In this document: positions 1 through 8,706 of the stretch, in pieces
Layout: every line of letters starts with the position of its first letter
Numbering within the stretch: the stretch's first letter is position 1
Source: Hahella ganghwensis DSM 17046
Lineage (GTDB): Bacteria; Pseudomonadota; Gammaproteobacteria; Pseudomonadales; Oleiphilaceae
DNA: 64,000 bases
Assembly (NCBI RefSeq): GCF_000376785.1
Contig: NZ_AQXX01000122.1
Location: 1-64,000 of the forward strand
Direction: 5' to 3'
The notes under the pieces: model-generated
What the model saw: the letters and a program-made list of their open reading frames with translations, nothing else
The model's database searches: none
What the model was told of the DNA's origin: nothing
Translations under genes and position numbers: made by a program

Positions 1-238
1 GTTTCACCTGGGCCTTGAGCCTTCTGATCTCCTCCTGCTCGGGAGTTAGCTTCCCATTGCCTCGAAAAGCCTGGCCGTCATCTCTGCGATGTTCCCTTAT
101 CCAGCGGCCCAGCATATTGGGGGTAATCCCAAGGCTTCGAGCAGCATCGGTTTGACTGTAGCCTTGATCCAGAACCAGGCTGATGGCATCCAATTTAAAT
201 TCTTTTGAGTACTTCTTTCGTGTGGTCAATTTCTTCAT
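1..238 (-). CDS. IS3-family transposase OrfA, partial
   Basis: The reading frame starts at an ATG at 236-238 and runs off the left edge (79 codons visible). It begins MKKLTTRKKYSKEF and contains a helix-turn-helix (YSQTDAARSLGITPNMLGRW) followed by the start of a leucine-zipper-like segment (LTPEQEEIRRLKAQVK). This is the standard layout of the DNA-binding OrfA of IS3 elements, which is normally joined to the OrfB DDE integrase by a -1 frameshift. OrfB would lie outside the window. The family call is firm; activity of the element cannot be judged. Confidence 0.85.
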   Translation of the reverse strand, partial: MKKLTTRKKYSKEFKLDAISLVLDQGYSQTDAARSLGITPNMLGRWIREHRRDDGQAFRGNGKLTPEQEEIRRLKAQVK

Positions 239-285
239 CTCCAGTTAGGGGTATTATCCTTAACTGGGTTGGTCTGTTCTATTAG
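1..285 (-). mobile_element. End of an IS3-family insertion sequence
   Basis: The stretch holds the 5' part of an IS3-type orfA on the minus strand and then about 45 bases of non-coding terminus. Read on the minus strand, the outer end begins near position 285 with TG and runs into GGCCTAATAG, which resembles an IS terminal inverted repeat; I cannot see the other end or a target duplication because the element leaves the window. The element abuts, and apparently supplies the stop codon of, the truncated oxidoreductase at 282-677. The exact boundary is uncertain by several bases. Confidence 0.7.
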
Positions 286-677
286 GCCACGTCATAGTTC
301 TGAGATGCATATTGGTAATACTTATTTAATGCTTCATAAGAGACTGGCCAGTCGTGGGCTTCAAGATAGTTTCTTCCCTGAATTTCAAAGTCTTCAAAAT
401 GGGTGCATAAGCCGCCCCAGGTATTCGTAGCGCCGCCAAGGGCAAACTCCCGGGAATTTCGTTTGATGGAGAGATCTGAAAAAGAAACGTCTTTAAGCGC
501 TCGATTGTGGAGATTGTCCAGTGTCATATCGCCGCTTTCAATCAAACCGACACTGTTCCCAGGAAACTTCTTGACCAGCTCCCTGGCTACAATAATTCCA
601 GCAACACCGCCCCCTATGACACAAAAATCAAAAGCATAAGACTTGGGCTTGGAGACAGATTGATAGTCAATTCTCAT
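282..677 (-). pseudogene. GMC-type FAD-dependent oxidoreductase, truncated by the IS
   Basis: About 131 residues remain of an enzyme that normally has about 500. The N-terminus carries the FAD-binding Rossmann signature GGGVAGIIVAREL, then an acidic strand end (LIESG) and the ALGGATNTWGG segment found in glucose-methanol-choline family and related oxidoreductases. The frame stops in TAA at 282-284, which lies in the terminal sequence of the adjacent insertion element, so the substrate-binding and catalytic C-terminal domains are missing. The ATG at 675-677 is preferred over an upstream TTG at 695. In this setting it probably belonged to the polysaccharide locus. It is almost certainly non-functional. 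Confidence 0.75.
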
Positions 678-969
678 ACTGGTCCACAAAGGCAACGTTT
701 AATCTTAGTCTGTGCTGATGATGTGGAGGAAGCCTTGCCGATAACGAGGGTGCTTTAAGTCGATCACCAAGTTGTCTGCATTTGTTGATTATTGTTGTTT
801 TCATCTACCTGATCAAGGCCATAAGGAGTAGGGGGAGTGCGGAGCATCTATTTTGTGAGACAAGGCAATATTTAAGAGCTTTTTACATTTTAGTCAGGAT
901 TCAGGATACTCAGCAGCGTCTTCGTAGTATATATTTTGTTCAAGGTGACCGGGGAAGTATAGACTTTCG
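678..969. other. Intergenic region between the truncated oxidoreductase and acyltransferase
   Basis: This divergent gap of about 290 bases should hold promoters for both sides. It is AT-rich, but I see no convincing -35/-10 pair, operator or RNA gene. Short frames in it have no family resemblance and are not called. Confidence 0.4.
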
Positions 970-1974
970 GTGGGTGAAGACGTGTTCTTAGGATATATAC
1001 ACTCTTTCAGAGCTCTGGCTATTTTTTTTATTGTCGCCGGGCATGCTATAGATGCATTTGTGTGGGCGGAGGGAAGTAGTCTCGAAAGGGCCTTGAGAAT
1101 CGGGGTCAGCAATGGGAGCACCCTTTTTGTTTTTATTGCTGGCTATTTATTTCAGCATTTGTCGGCAAAATATCAGACTCGCAAATATATGACGAACAAA
1201 TTCAAGAACGTCATATTGCCCTACTTCTTTATTTCAATTCCGGCGATTGCCGTGTTTGTTACCGTTATACAGCGGGATAGCGTATGGACTGGATTTTATG
1301 ACAATCCGGCTTGGCTGCAGATATTTTACTTCTATGCTACGGGTAAACATCTGGCTCCTTTATGGTTTGTGCCGATGATTGCGATTTTTTATCTGGTCGC
1401 CCCCCTGCTGGTCAGACTGGATCGTCAGGAGCGAATTTATTATCTACTACCGGTATTTTTGTTGATCTCCTGTTTTATCAACAGAGGGCTGCCTTTGATG
1501 AGCTTTGTTCACTTTTTTTCAGCTTATCTGTTAGGGATGTACTGCAGCCACTATAAGAAGAACATCAACCCGAAGCTTAGTCAGTCCAATATAATGTTGG
1601 GCCTTGGATTGTTGGCACTGATATTGGGGATTGCTGAGTTTTACCTTATGAAGGGGACTATGACATACGTAAGCTATCTGCAGAAAATTGCGCTTTCTCT
1701 GTTTTTTCTTGGGGTGTTTATCCGCTTGGGTGAAAGGCTGCAGTCAGACTTTATCAGTATTGTTGCCGACACTAGCTTTGGGGTGTTCTTTATCCACTCC
1801 TATATTCTCACCAGTGGGAAGATTGCTGTGAGTCAATTAAACGGGGGGCTCTATGGAGGTAATATCCTTGCTTATGGTTTGGTTTCGGTGGCTACACTCC
1901 TGCTGTGCGTTTTCCTTATACTCGTGATAAAAAAGATACTTGGAGGCTATAGTCGCTACCTTGTTGGAAGTTGA
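970..1974 (+). CDS. Acyltransferase 3 family membrane protein
   Basis: This is an integral membrane O-acyltransferase of the OafA/ExoZ type (334 residues), which moves acetyl or other acyl groups onto sugars of surface polysaccharides. The N-terminal motif IHSFRALAIFFIVAGH carries the family's conserved arginine and histidine, and about ten hydrophobic segments follow, including PLWFVPMIAIFYLVAPLL and SFGVFFIHSYIL. The length is normal for the family. The chosen start is a GTG at 970, because no ATG precedes the first conserved motif. It opens the polysaccharide block and faces away from the IS-damaged gene. The acceptor sugar cannot be inferred. Confidence 0.8.
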   Translation: MGEDVFLGYIHSFRALAIFFIVAGHAIDAFVWAEGSSLERALRIGVSNGSTLFVFIAGYLFQHLSAKYQTRKYMTNKFKNVILPYFFISIPAIAVFVTVIQRDSVWTGFYDNPAWLQIFYFYATGKHLAPLWFVPMIAIFYLVAPLLVRLDRQERIYYLLPVFLLISCFINRGLPLMSFVHFFSAYLLGMYCSHYKKNINPKLSQSNIMLGLGLLALILGIAEFYLMKGTMTYVSYLQKIALSLFFLGVFIRLGERLQSDFISIVADTSFGVFFIHSYILTSGKIAVSQLNGGLYGGNILAYGLVSVATLLLCVFLILVIKKILGGYSRYLVGS

Positions 1975-2010
1975 TACTTCAAACTTTTGGCTGCTCAATA
2001 GAAACTTGGG

Positions 2011-2787
2011 CTACACCATTCCGAACTGTTCTCGAAGGGAATTATTTAACCTACGTCCCTTGATATATGGCTTGAGATAAGCTTTGAGGGCTTTGATCGG
2101 GCTATCTCTCCAGCGATCGCTGATATTGTCGCCACTGGCAAGCATGTAACTAATCATGTTGTCGTTGACCTGAAGATAGGGTTCTTTAATTTCCTCCTTG
2201 AAAAAACGTTGCATTGCCATATGAGGATATCTGGCCCAGGGAATCTGGCCAATTGTTTCTTTGGTAATATTGATCGGCACTGTCAAATAGCGATCAGCCA
2301 GGATAGAGGTCGATCCGCAATACTGGGACATCGATTTTGTTTCGATAGCACGGTTACAAGAGTCATAGACGATGTATCCTCCATCGATAATCGCGCCTGC
2401 ATAACCATCTAGCGTGCCTATCGTCTTGACGAAATCCCGATGTAGAAGGTCATCTGAATCAAGTTGGTACCAAAAATCGATGTTTCCGCTTTTAAGTGCG
2501 GCAATGCCGGTAACAATTTTGATGTTCTTATCAAGAATCAGGTCCTGATGAGTAAATCCGGGAGCGGATCTGTCTGGAACCGGGGTGGAGACGGAAATAA
2601 ATTTGATTCTGGGGATCGTGTGATCTTTTAAAAAGTCCGGACAGTCATGTCCTACGATCACAACATCGTAATTATCAACGGATTGTTGGATGATTGATTG
2701 AATGGTTCTGTGCAGAGCCTGACAAGTTATCTGCCAATTGCGGGATATAGACTTTGCCTTGAGTGGTATAACGATGCCGAGCTTCAT
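2011..2787 (-). CDS. Glycosyltransferase family 2 (GT-A fold)
   Basis: This 258-residue protein begins MKLGIVIPLKAK, the usual first beta strand of GT-A family 2 enzymes. At about residues 110-120 it has WYQLDSDD, the DxD-type metal/nucleotide-sugar site. No membrane segments are evident, so it should act at the cytoplasmic face, adding a sugar to a lipid-linked glycan. It is convergent with the acyltransferase gene and divergent from the polymerase gene. Sugar specificity cannot be read from the sequence. Confidence 0.75.
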   Translation of the reverse strand: MKLGIVIPLKAKSISRNWQITCQALHRTIQSIIQQSVDNYDVVIVGHDCPDFLKDHTIPRIKFISVSTPVPDRSAPGFTHQDLILDKNIKIVTGIAALKSGNIDFWYQLDSDDLLHRDFVKTIGTLDGYAGAIIDGGYIVYDSCNRAIETKSMSQYCGSTSILADRYLTVPINITKETIGQIPWARYPHMAMQRFFKEEIKEPYLQVNDNMISYMLASGDNISDRWRDSPIKALKAYLKPYIKGRRLNNSLREQFGMV

Positions 2788-3246
2788 TAACTGCCTTTAT
2801 GCATTTTCCTTTTGGAAGACTTTTCTTCCAGGGCTACCTGATCGGGACTTAAATTTCAGACTGCATACTAATGCAATTCAGGGATTCTGATAAGTTCAAA
2901 AAGAGGAAAATTCTGTGATTTCTCTTGGGGCGATTTAATCAGAGGGAGGCAAGGGCAGTTACAGGGACGAAGAAGGAGCGATAAAAGTTTTACGAAATAA
3001 TGATTTTGGACTATTTACATTATTGTCAGGTAGTGGGCTCATAATTAAGAATCTGAATTCCTGTTGGAAAATCAAAGATTTTTCAGGTTTTTTGGCTTCA
3101 GGTGATGCTTGATAAGGGATGAGCCGGTATGATTTACGCCATCACTTCAATGGATCTGGGAGCCGTCAGAGCGGAGATTGTCAAAGCTTCTGCCCGTCTG
3201 TCTGGCTTCAAGGCAACTATCTGGTTTTGTTGCAGTTATCACAAAA
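2788..3246. other. Intergenic region upstream of the polymerase gene
   Basis: About 460 bases lie between the divergent glycosyltransferase and polymerase genes. The only clear structure is a small perfect inverted repeat at 2815-2830 (GGAAGA, four-base loop, TCTTCC), without a U-tract. I searched this stretch by eye for sigma-54 promoters (GG-N10-GC) and found none. If the polymerase starts at the upstream TTG at 3178, the gap is shorter. Confidence 0.4.
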
Positions 3247-5529
3247 ATGAAATCTACCAATATCCTCGTGTCACAGATTGCTACTACCGTGATTGCTGTC
3301 GTGGCAATAATCTCGGCTTACCTATTTGGGCTCTATTTACCATTTAACCTGTTGGCTACCCTTGCCAGCCTCACAATCTTTACTGTTCTACTGACTGTCT
3401 TTCCGACACTGTGGATGATCCTGCTTCCGTTTTTTTGTCTGGTCGTTAATCTGGCCCCCGAAACAGGGAGGTTTATCTTTAACGAATTGGATCTGGCATT
3501 TCTGGTGGTGGTTGGAGGTGTCGGCTTGCATATGGGACTAATAAGAAAATGGGTACCAGCATTTCCCGGATGGACAATACTGGCTTTTCTTGCGCTTGCA
3601 CTTGTACCAATAACACAGGTTCCATTTTCTGAGCTTCTCGAGCCTTCTCTGGGTAACCCTTATTATTCGCCGGCCTATTTTTATCAGGTTGCAAAAGGGA
3701 TCGTTCTGGCGTTCGTCCTCGCATTGTTTACTCGCGAAGAGCTGAATCATAATCGCCAGCGAACCCTGAAAGCCCTGGTAGCCGGGGCCTGGTTAGCCAG
3801 TGTCGCGATATTTGTCATTGTATTGTGGGAACGTGGTTCCCTGGGAGTGATGGCAACTACGACTGACCTCTACAAAATAGGGAACTCCTTACTCAACCTG
3901 TCTACCACATATCGGGTGACCGGTCTGTTGGCGGACATGCATACAGGAGGGGAGAGTCTTGATGGATGGTTCCTGTTGCTCATTCCACTGAATATGCTTG
4001 GCGTGATGGTGTTTCGTTCTCAAAAGGCGCGATTGGCATCCATTGTTTGCTTGGGAATGGTGTTTTATTGCGTGGTCATGGGCTTTACCAGAGCGACCTA
4101 TGCCAGTGCAGCAATTTCGGTGGCAGTTTTTATCGTGCTCAGCTTGTATAAGAGTCGCAGAGAAAACCAGGGGCGACTGGCGCATATGTCACTTATTGAG
4201 CTGGTACTTCTGGGAGCGTTTGCCATATGCACATGGGTTGCATATTCGGTGTCCGGATTTTACGTATTAATTGCCGCCGCACTCTTGCTGTTTGGAGGGT
4301 TGGTCCTGGCAATGTACCGAGAGCGACTCAACGGTTTTTTCTGGCCTGCACTGGCTGTCATTGCCTGCCTTGCGGCCGTTATCAATTTTGACTCACTTTC
4401 AGATAGCCGTTGGGTTGATGATTCTATGGCTAACCGCCTGAAATTGGCGGGGGTCACTCTTGGGCTTGTCGTCGCTGCGGTCTATATATATGGCTTTCGG
4501 AAAATTACCAATACGAAGCTATACCTCTATTCAAATATATTCACGTTGATGATCGCGTTGGCTCTATGCCTTGCTTTGGGTGGAAGCAGAATTCAAAGTC
4601 GAATGGAGACAGTGGAAAACGATTGGCAGACTCGTTTGAAGCACTGGTCAAACGTCATTGCCTCCTCTGAGTGGCGTTTATCGGATCATTTAATTGGAAA
4701 CGGTCTTGGGAGCTTTACCGCTAATTATCTGACCTATAATCCAGATCTGGTAAGAGAGGTTGGCAGCTTTTCCGTGCTTAGCGATGATCAGGGAAGCGCC
4801 ATACTTGCAGTCGGACCGGAAGGGGATCAGATGGTTGGTCAGCGTGTCAGTATACGCCGTGGTCAGACATACAGAGTGGAAATGGTTGCTCGGGCAAACG
4901 ATAAGCTTGAAGTTCGTTTCACCTTCTGCGAGAGAAACCTGATCATTTTTGATCGATGGGATGTCAAGTGTACAGGGCGTAACTTCCCTGTGAGGGCGTC
5001 TGAAAATTTTGAGAAGTATCAATTGGAAATAAAGTCAAAGAAGGTTGGCAGAGAAAGTATTACCCAGCTACCGACACTGTTTATTGTTAAGCCAAGGAAG
5101 GGGGACTCAATATTGGAGATACAGTCCATTCGAGTGACAGATGCTGATGGTAGAAATCTCATTTCCAACGGCGATTTTGAGCAGGGGATGGACAATTGGT
5201 TTTTCTACCATGACTTTAAACATCTTCCCTGGCACATTAAAAATATCTATCTGTCCCTGTATTACCAGCTAGGGAGTATAGGGGTTGTGTTATTTGCTGT
5301 TATGACTGGTGTCTTGATCAGGCGAAACCTTCGCCCTTCTGAAGATAGTCATCTAATTACGGCCATTACAGCTATAGTGGCGAGTTATCTCGCCTTTGGG
5401 ATGTTTGGTGATCCGTTGGATTCGCCTAGAGTCAACTGGCTGTTTTACGCCTTATTATTTTTTGCCTGCGCAAGGAACAGAACCTCTACGCGCCGGGTTG
5501 TAGGAAGTGTTGGAGCTAGAGCTGCGTGA
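3247..5529 (+). CDS. O-antigen polymerase/ligase-like membrane protein with an embedded soluble domain
   Basis: This is a large polytopic membrane protein (760 residues from the ATG at 3247; an in-frame TTG at 3178 would add 23). It has about a dozen hydrophobic segments and resembles the Wzy/WaaL superfamily, which polymerises or ligates lipid-linked glycans at the periplasmic face. Between the segment ending near residue 490 and the last pair of membrane helices lies a soluble stretch of about 150 residues. It contains RGQTYRVEMVARAND and LISNGDFEQGMDNWFFY, typical of jelly-roll carbohydrate-binding modules. The gene ends by overlapping the next by four bases (GTGA), so the two are translationally coupled. 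The polymerase versus ligase role is undecided. Confidence 0.75.
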   Translation: MKSTNILVSQIATTVIAVVAIISAYLFGLYLPFNLLATLASLTIFTVLLTVFPTLWMILLPFFCLVVNLAPETGRFIFNELDLAFLVVVGGVGLHMGLIRKWVPAFPGWTILAFLALALVPITQVPFSELLEPSLGNPYYSPAYFYQVAKGIVLAFVLALFTREELNHNRQRTLKALVAGAWLASVAIFVIVLWERGSLGVMATTTDLYKIGNSLLNLSTTYRVTGLLADMHTGGESLDGWFLLLIPLNMLGVMVFRSQKARLASIVCLGMVFYCVVMGFTRATYASAAISVAVFIVLSLYKSRRENQGRLAHMSLIELVLLGAFAICTWVAYSVSGFYVLIAAALLLFGGLVLAMYRERLNGFFWPALAVIACLAAVINFDSLSDSRWVDDSMANRLKLAGVTLGLVVAAVYIYGFRKITNTKLYLYSNIFTLMIALALCLALGGSRIQSRMETVENDWQTRLKHWSNVIASSEWRLSDHLIGNGLGSFTANYLTYNPDLVREVGSFSVLSDDQGSAILAVGPEGDQMVGQRVSIRRGQTYRVEMVARANDKLEVRFTFCERNLIIFDRWDVKCTGRNFPVRASENFEKYQLEIKSKKVGRESITQLPTLFIVKPRKGDSILEIQSIRVTDADGRNLISNGDFEQGMDNWFFYHDFKHLPWHIKNIYLSLYYQLGSIGVVLFAVMTGVLIRRNLRPSEDSHLITAITAIVASYLAFGMFGDPLDSPRVNWLFYALLFFACARNRTSTRRVVGSVGARAA

Positions 5530-6779
5530 AAGTTTTATTTATTTCTCATCGTATTCCTTATCCCCCGAACAAAGGGGAGAAGATACGGACCTACAATCAG
5601 ATTCGATTCCTGGCTGATCGTGGCCACACAGTATTCGTTGCGTCTCCATTTGAGTCTGAGTCTGAGCTTGCTCACTTTCGTGAATTGGAGAAACTTCACT
5701 GTCAAAAGTCGTTCGGCGCTAAGCTGGGCAATAAACCGATTCGACTGCTTGGTGGGCTTTTAAGTGGAAAAGCATTGAGTGTTGCTAACTTTTACAACAA
5801 AGATTTGCAGGTTTCCATTGACCGCTTTCTGTCTGAAGAATCGCCGGATGCTGTCATATGTACCGCTTCCAGTGTGGCTGAGTATGTATTTCGCTCAAAA
5901 GTAATATCAAAAATGGCCAATAAACCCACACTGATGATGGATTTTATGGATCTCGATTCAGATAAATGGCGGCAATATGCGGCCCAGAGTGGATTTCCAA
6001 TGAAGTGGGTATACCAGAGAGAGGCGAATCTCATTCTGAATTATGAGAAGAAAATCGCAGAGTACTTCGACGCTAGTCTGTTTGTGACTGAGGCGGAAGT
6101 GGCGCTCTTTGAGAAATTTGGCGGTAGCGTCGATAAGGTTCATGCTATTGAGAATGGGATGGACACTGACGAATTCCAGCCGACACAGTTTAAAGATAGA
6201 ACTGAGGCTCCAGTATGCCTGTTTACGGGGGTGATGGATTATTCTCCAAACATTGATGCAGTCGTCTGGTTTGTTGAAAACACCTGGAGCCGGGTATTGG
6301 AAAAATGGCCTGATGCCCGGTTCTTTATCGCGGGCATGAATCCAACAGAGAAGGTGAAAGCTCTAGAGCGGTACAAAGGGGTAACTGTTACAGGATTTGT
6401 TGAGGATATTCGCCCCTACTTTGACCAAGCCACTATTTTTGTCGCACCGTTTCGGATCGCCAGGGGGGTTCAAAATAAGGTACTACAGGCATTCGCTTGC
6501 GGTTTGCCGGTAGTTGCAACACCGATGGGAGCCGAAGGGATACGGTATGAAGACGGAAAGAATATCCTACTGGCGAATGATTCAGGAGATTTTCTAGCAA
6601 GGTTGGTGCAGCTGACAGAAGACAAAGCTCTTCACGAATCTATTTCGATCCAGGCATTGGAGACCATTCATCAACATTATTCCTGGAAAAGCATCCTGGC
6701 TCCATTTGAGACCTTATTGTCAGGAACTGGGCAAGCGATGCCAGGAAAGAGGATTAATGCTAATGAGGTGGCAGAATGA
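5526..6779 (+). CDS. PEP-CTERM/EpsH1-associated sugar transferase (GT4-like)
   Basis: This is a 417-residue GT-B glycosyltransferase. The opening MKVLFISHRIPYPPNKGEKI and the GHTVFVASPF strand match the exosortase-associated sugar transferase family TIGR03087. The C-terminal half has the nucleotide-sugar segment VAPFRIARGVQNKVLQAFACGLPVV with the EX7E-like region nearby (GAEGI). The GTG start overlaps the polymerase stop, and the gene's own stop overlaps the next ATG (ATGA), giving a three-gene coupled unit. It probably adds a sugar to the repeat unit that the upstream membrane protein polymerises. Donor and acceptor are unknown. Confidence 0.85.
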   Translation: MKVLFISHRIPYPPNKGEKIRTYNQIRFLADRGHTVFVASPFESESELAHFRELEKLHCQKSFGAKLGNKPIRLLGGLLSGKALSVANFYNKDLQVSIDRFLSEESPDAVICTASSVAEYVFRSKVISKMANKPTLMMDFMDLDSDKWRQYAAQSGFPMKWVYQREANLILNYEKKIAEYFDASLFVTEAEVALFEKFGGSVDKVHAIENGMDTDEFQPTQFKDRTEAPVCLFTGVMDYSPNIDAVVWFVENTWSRVLEKWPDARFFIAGMNPTEKVKALERYKGVTVTGFVEDIRPYFDQATIFVAPFRIARGVQNKVLQAFACGLPVVATPMGAEGIRYEDGKNILLANDSGDFLARLVQLTEDKALHESISIQALETIHQHYSWKSILAPFETLLSGTGQAMPGKRINANEVAE

Positions 6780-7357
6780 AGGAGATGATGAAAGATGCCG
6801 TACATGTCTGCTTTTTAATTCTTGCTTTTCCGTTCTTTCTGCTATTTTGGCTGCTTTCGACAATTTCATCAAAGGACAGGCTCTTCAGTAGTTTTTCTCA
6901 ATTTATGAGCTTATTTCCGGGAATTTTCGGGAACTACTTAAGATTAGGTTTCTACCGGCTCGCAATGTCACATTGCGAGAAAAACATCGTGATATCCTTT
7001 GGAACCTTGTTCTCACAAGTCGATACCGAAATTCGGCGTGGGGTCTACATTGGACCTCAATGTAATATTGGTAAATGTCAGATCGAAGAAAATTGCCTAC
7101 TCGGAAGTGGAGTTCATATTATGAGTGGCAAAGGGCAACATAACTTTTCCGATCTGGATACTCCTTTGCGTGAACAGGGAGGGGAGTTTAGCAAGGTCAC
7201 AATCGGTGAGGACAGCTGGATTGGGAACGGCGCACTGATAATGGCGAATGTTGGAAAGAAGTGTATTGTAGGTGCTGGCGCAGTCGTTATTAACGACGTC
7301 CCGGATTTTGCGATTGTGGGCGGCAATCCTGCGAAGGTTATAAAAATGAGGAAATAG
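6776..7357 (+). CDS. Hexapeptide-repeat (left-handed beta-helix) acyltransferase
   Basis: This 193-residue protein has an N-terminal hydrophobic segment (VCFLILAFPFFLLFWLL). It is followed by a left-handed beta-helix with repeating [LIV]G units (YIGPQCNIGKCQIEENCLLG, then IGEDSWIGNGALIMANVG, then VGAGAVVINDVPDFAIVGGNPAKVI). The ending is typical of acetyltransferases of the WbbJ/CysE-like group that act on cell-surface sugars using acetyl-CoA. The start ATG overlaps the preceding stop by four bases, so it belongs to the polymerase-glycosyltransferase unit. The membrane anchor suggests work on a lipid-linked glycan. Confidence 0.8.
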   Translation: MKEMMKDAVHVCFLILAFPFFLLFWLLSTISSKDRLFSSFSQFMSLFPGIFGNYLRLGFYRLAMSHCEKNIVISFGTLFSQVDTEIRRGVYIGPQCNIGKCQIEENCLLGSGVHIMSGKGQHNFSDLDTPLREQGGEFSKVTIGEDSWIGNGALIMANVGKKCIVGAGAVVINDVPDFAIVGGNPAKVIKMRK

Positions 7358-7384
7358 GACTCGCAGCTTCAGTGGAGTCTCTTC

Positions 7385-7403
7385 GATCAGATAGCATCTG
7401 ATC
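7385..7403. other. Perfect 8-bp inverted repeat after the acetyltransferase gene
   Basis: GATCAGAT, a three-base loop and ATCTGATC form a short hairpin 28 bases after the acetyltransferase stop. No U-tract follows, so it is not a standard intrinsic terminator. Confidence 0.4.
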
Positions 7404-7468
7404 AATAATTCGGCTATTTGCGCAATCGGAATGTCTGTAGCTATTAATCTTGTTTAATGGAATAGCAT

Positions 7469-8584
7469 GTGACGATGATTGGCTGGCACCTTTCTCAGAA
7501 ACTTTGTCTTATCTCTCTATTGATCCTGTTGATAGTGTCCGGGAGGGTGTCGGCTGCCTCGGAGGAAGTTACCTCTACGGGCACAGGTGAAACTGAGCAA
7601 AGCACCATTGTCGTCAAGGACAGCAAGGACTTAATTAACACGATTGCCCTGGCAAACAACCTAGGGTATACCACAGTGTTACTTAAGGATGGAATCTATA
7701 GAATAAAAAAGACCCTGGTTATTACCGGAGATCATATTTCTATTGCCTCGTACAGTGGTGATAGAACAAAAGTGATCTTGAGAGGCAATGGAATGCGCGG
7801 AAGTAAGAAAGTTGAAAACCTCATCAGGGTATCTGGAAAATATTTCTCACTGGATGGAGTTACGCTGGAGCAGGCAGGGAATCATCTGCTTCAGATAGCT
7901 GGCGAAAAAGACGCCGACTTTCCGAGTATTCGTAACTGTATATTACGGGACAGTTACGAACAGCTTCTTAAGGTGAGTTATAACCGCAAAACCCGAATCG
8001 CCAGCGATTTCGGCGTCATAGAGAATAGTCTTTTTGAATATTCGGCAGGTATTGGACCTCAGTATTACATTGGTGGCATCGATGTGCACGGGGGGCAGGG
8101 TTGGATCGTCCGGAATAATGTGTTCAAAGATATCGCTAGTCCTTCCAAGCATATTGCAGAACATGCGATTCATTTCTGGAACCGGACCAGAGACACCCTT
8201 GTTGAGGGGAATGTCATTATTGACAGTGATCGTGGCATTGGTTTCGGCCTGATCAATAGACCCAATGAGGGAGGGATTATTCGCAATAACGTCATCTACC
8301 ATAGTGATAATGATGATCCCTATGCCGATGCTGCGATTATTGTCGAGGAAAGCCCCAATACAGTGATTGAGGGTAACAGGATTTACCAGGCTCACTCTTA
8401 TCCAAACGCAATTGAGTATCGCTTTGAAGAGACAACCAATGTTGTCATCCGTAACAACATTAGTAACAAAAAAATAGAACGACGAGACGGCGCCAATGGA
8501 CAAGTCGGAGGAAACAAAATCGAATTGGAATTAACCAATGTTATTGGTCCTGAAACATTGCAGAAGCATGGACTGGCTTTCTGA
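7469..8584 (+). CDS. Secreted right-handed parallel beta-helix protein
   Basis: This 371-residue protein has a hydrophobic N-terminal signal (LCLISLLILLIVSGRVSAAS, cleavage after VSA likely). The mature part contains many short repeats typical of a right-handed parallel beta-helix, such as GGIIRNNVIYHSDND, TVIEGNRIYQAHS and NVVIRNNIS. Such proteins are often polysaccharide lyases, epimerases or hydrolases, including chondroitinase-B/alginate-lyase-like enzymes. Position next to glycan assembly genes suggests periplasmic trimming or modification of the exported polymer. No catalytic residues can be assigned with confidence, so the enzymatic class stays open. Confidence 0.7.
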   Translation: MTMIGWHLSQKLCLISLLILLIVSGRVSAASEEVTSTGTGETEQSTIVVKDSKDLINTIALANNLGYTTVLLKDGIYRIKKTLVITGDHISIASYSGDRTKVILRGNGMRGSKKVENLIRVSGKYFSLDGVTLEQAGNHLLQIAGEKDADFPSIRNCILRDSYEQLLKVSYNRKTRIASDFGVIENSLFEYSAGIGPQYYIGGIDVHGGQGWIVRNNVFKDIASPSKHIAEHAIHFWNRTRDTLVEGNVIIDSDRGIGFGLINRPNEGGIIRNNVIYHSDNDDPYADAAIIVEESPNTVIEGNRIYQAHSYPNAIEYRFEETTNVVIRNNISNKKIERRDGANGQVGGNKIELELTNVIGPETLQKHGLAF

Positions 8585-8706
8585 ACAGAAAGTCACATTC
8601 ATCAATTAAACATTACTTTAACTATATAAATTGCCTGTTTAGATCAATAAATGTACTGCAATAACATGAGGACTCCAATAACAGCGGACGTGGGTTAAGT
8701 CTTAAA

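Noticed and set aside
782-991. Plus-strand frame of 69 codons before the acyltransferase
   Set aside because: No family resemblance, overlaps the acyltransferase start, and composition looks random.
7425-7442. GG-N10-GC pair upstream of the beta-helix gene, resembling a sigma-54 promoter
   Set aside because: The -24 and -12 elements differ strongly from TGGCAC and TTGC, so it is likely chance.
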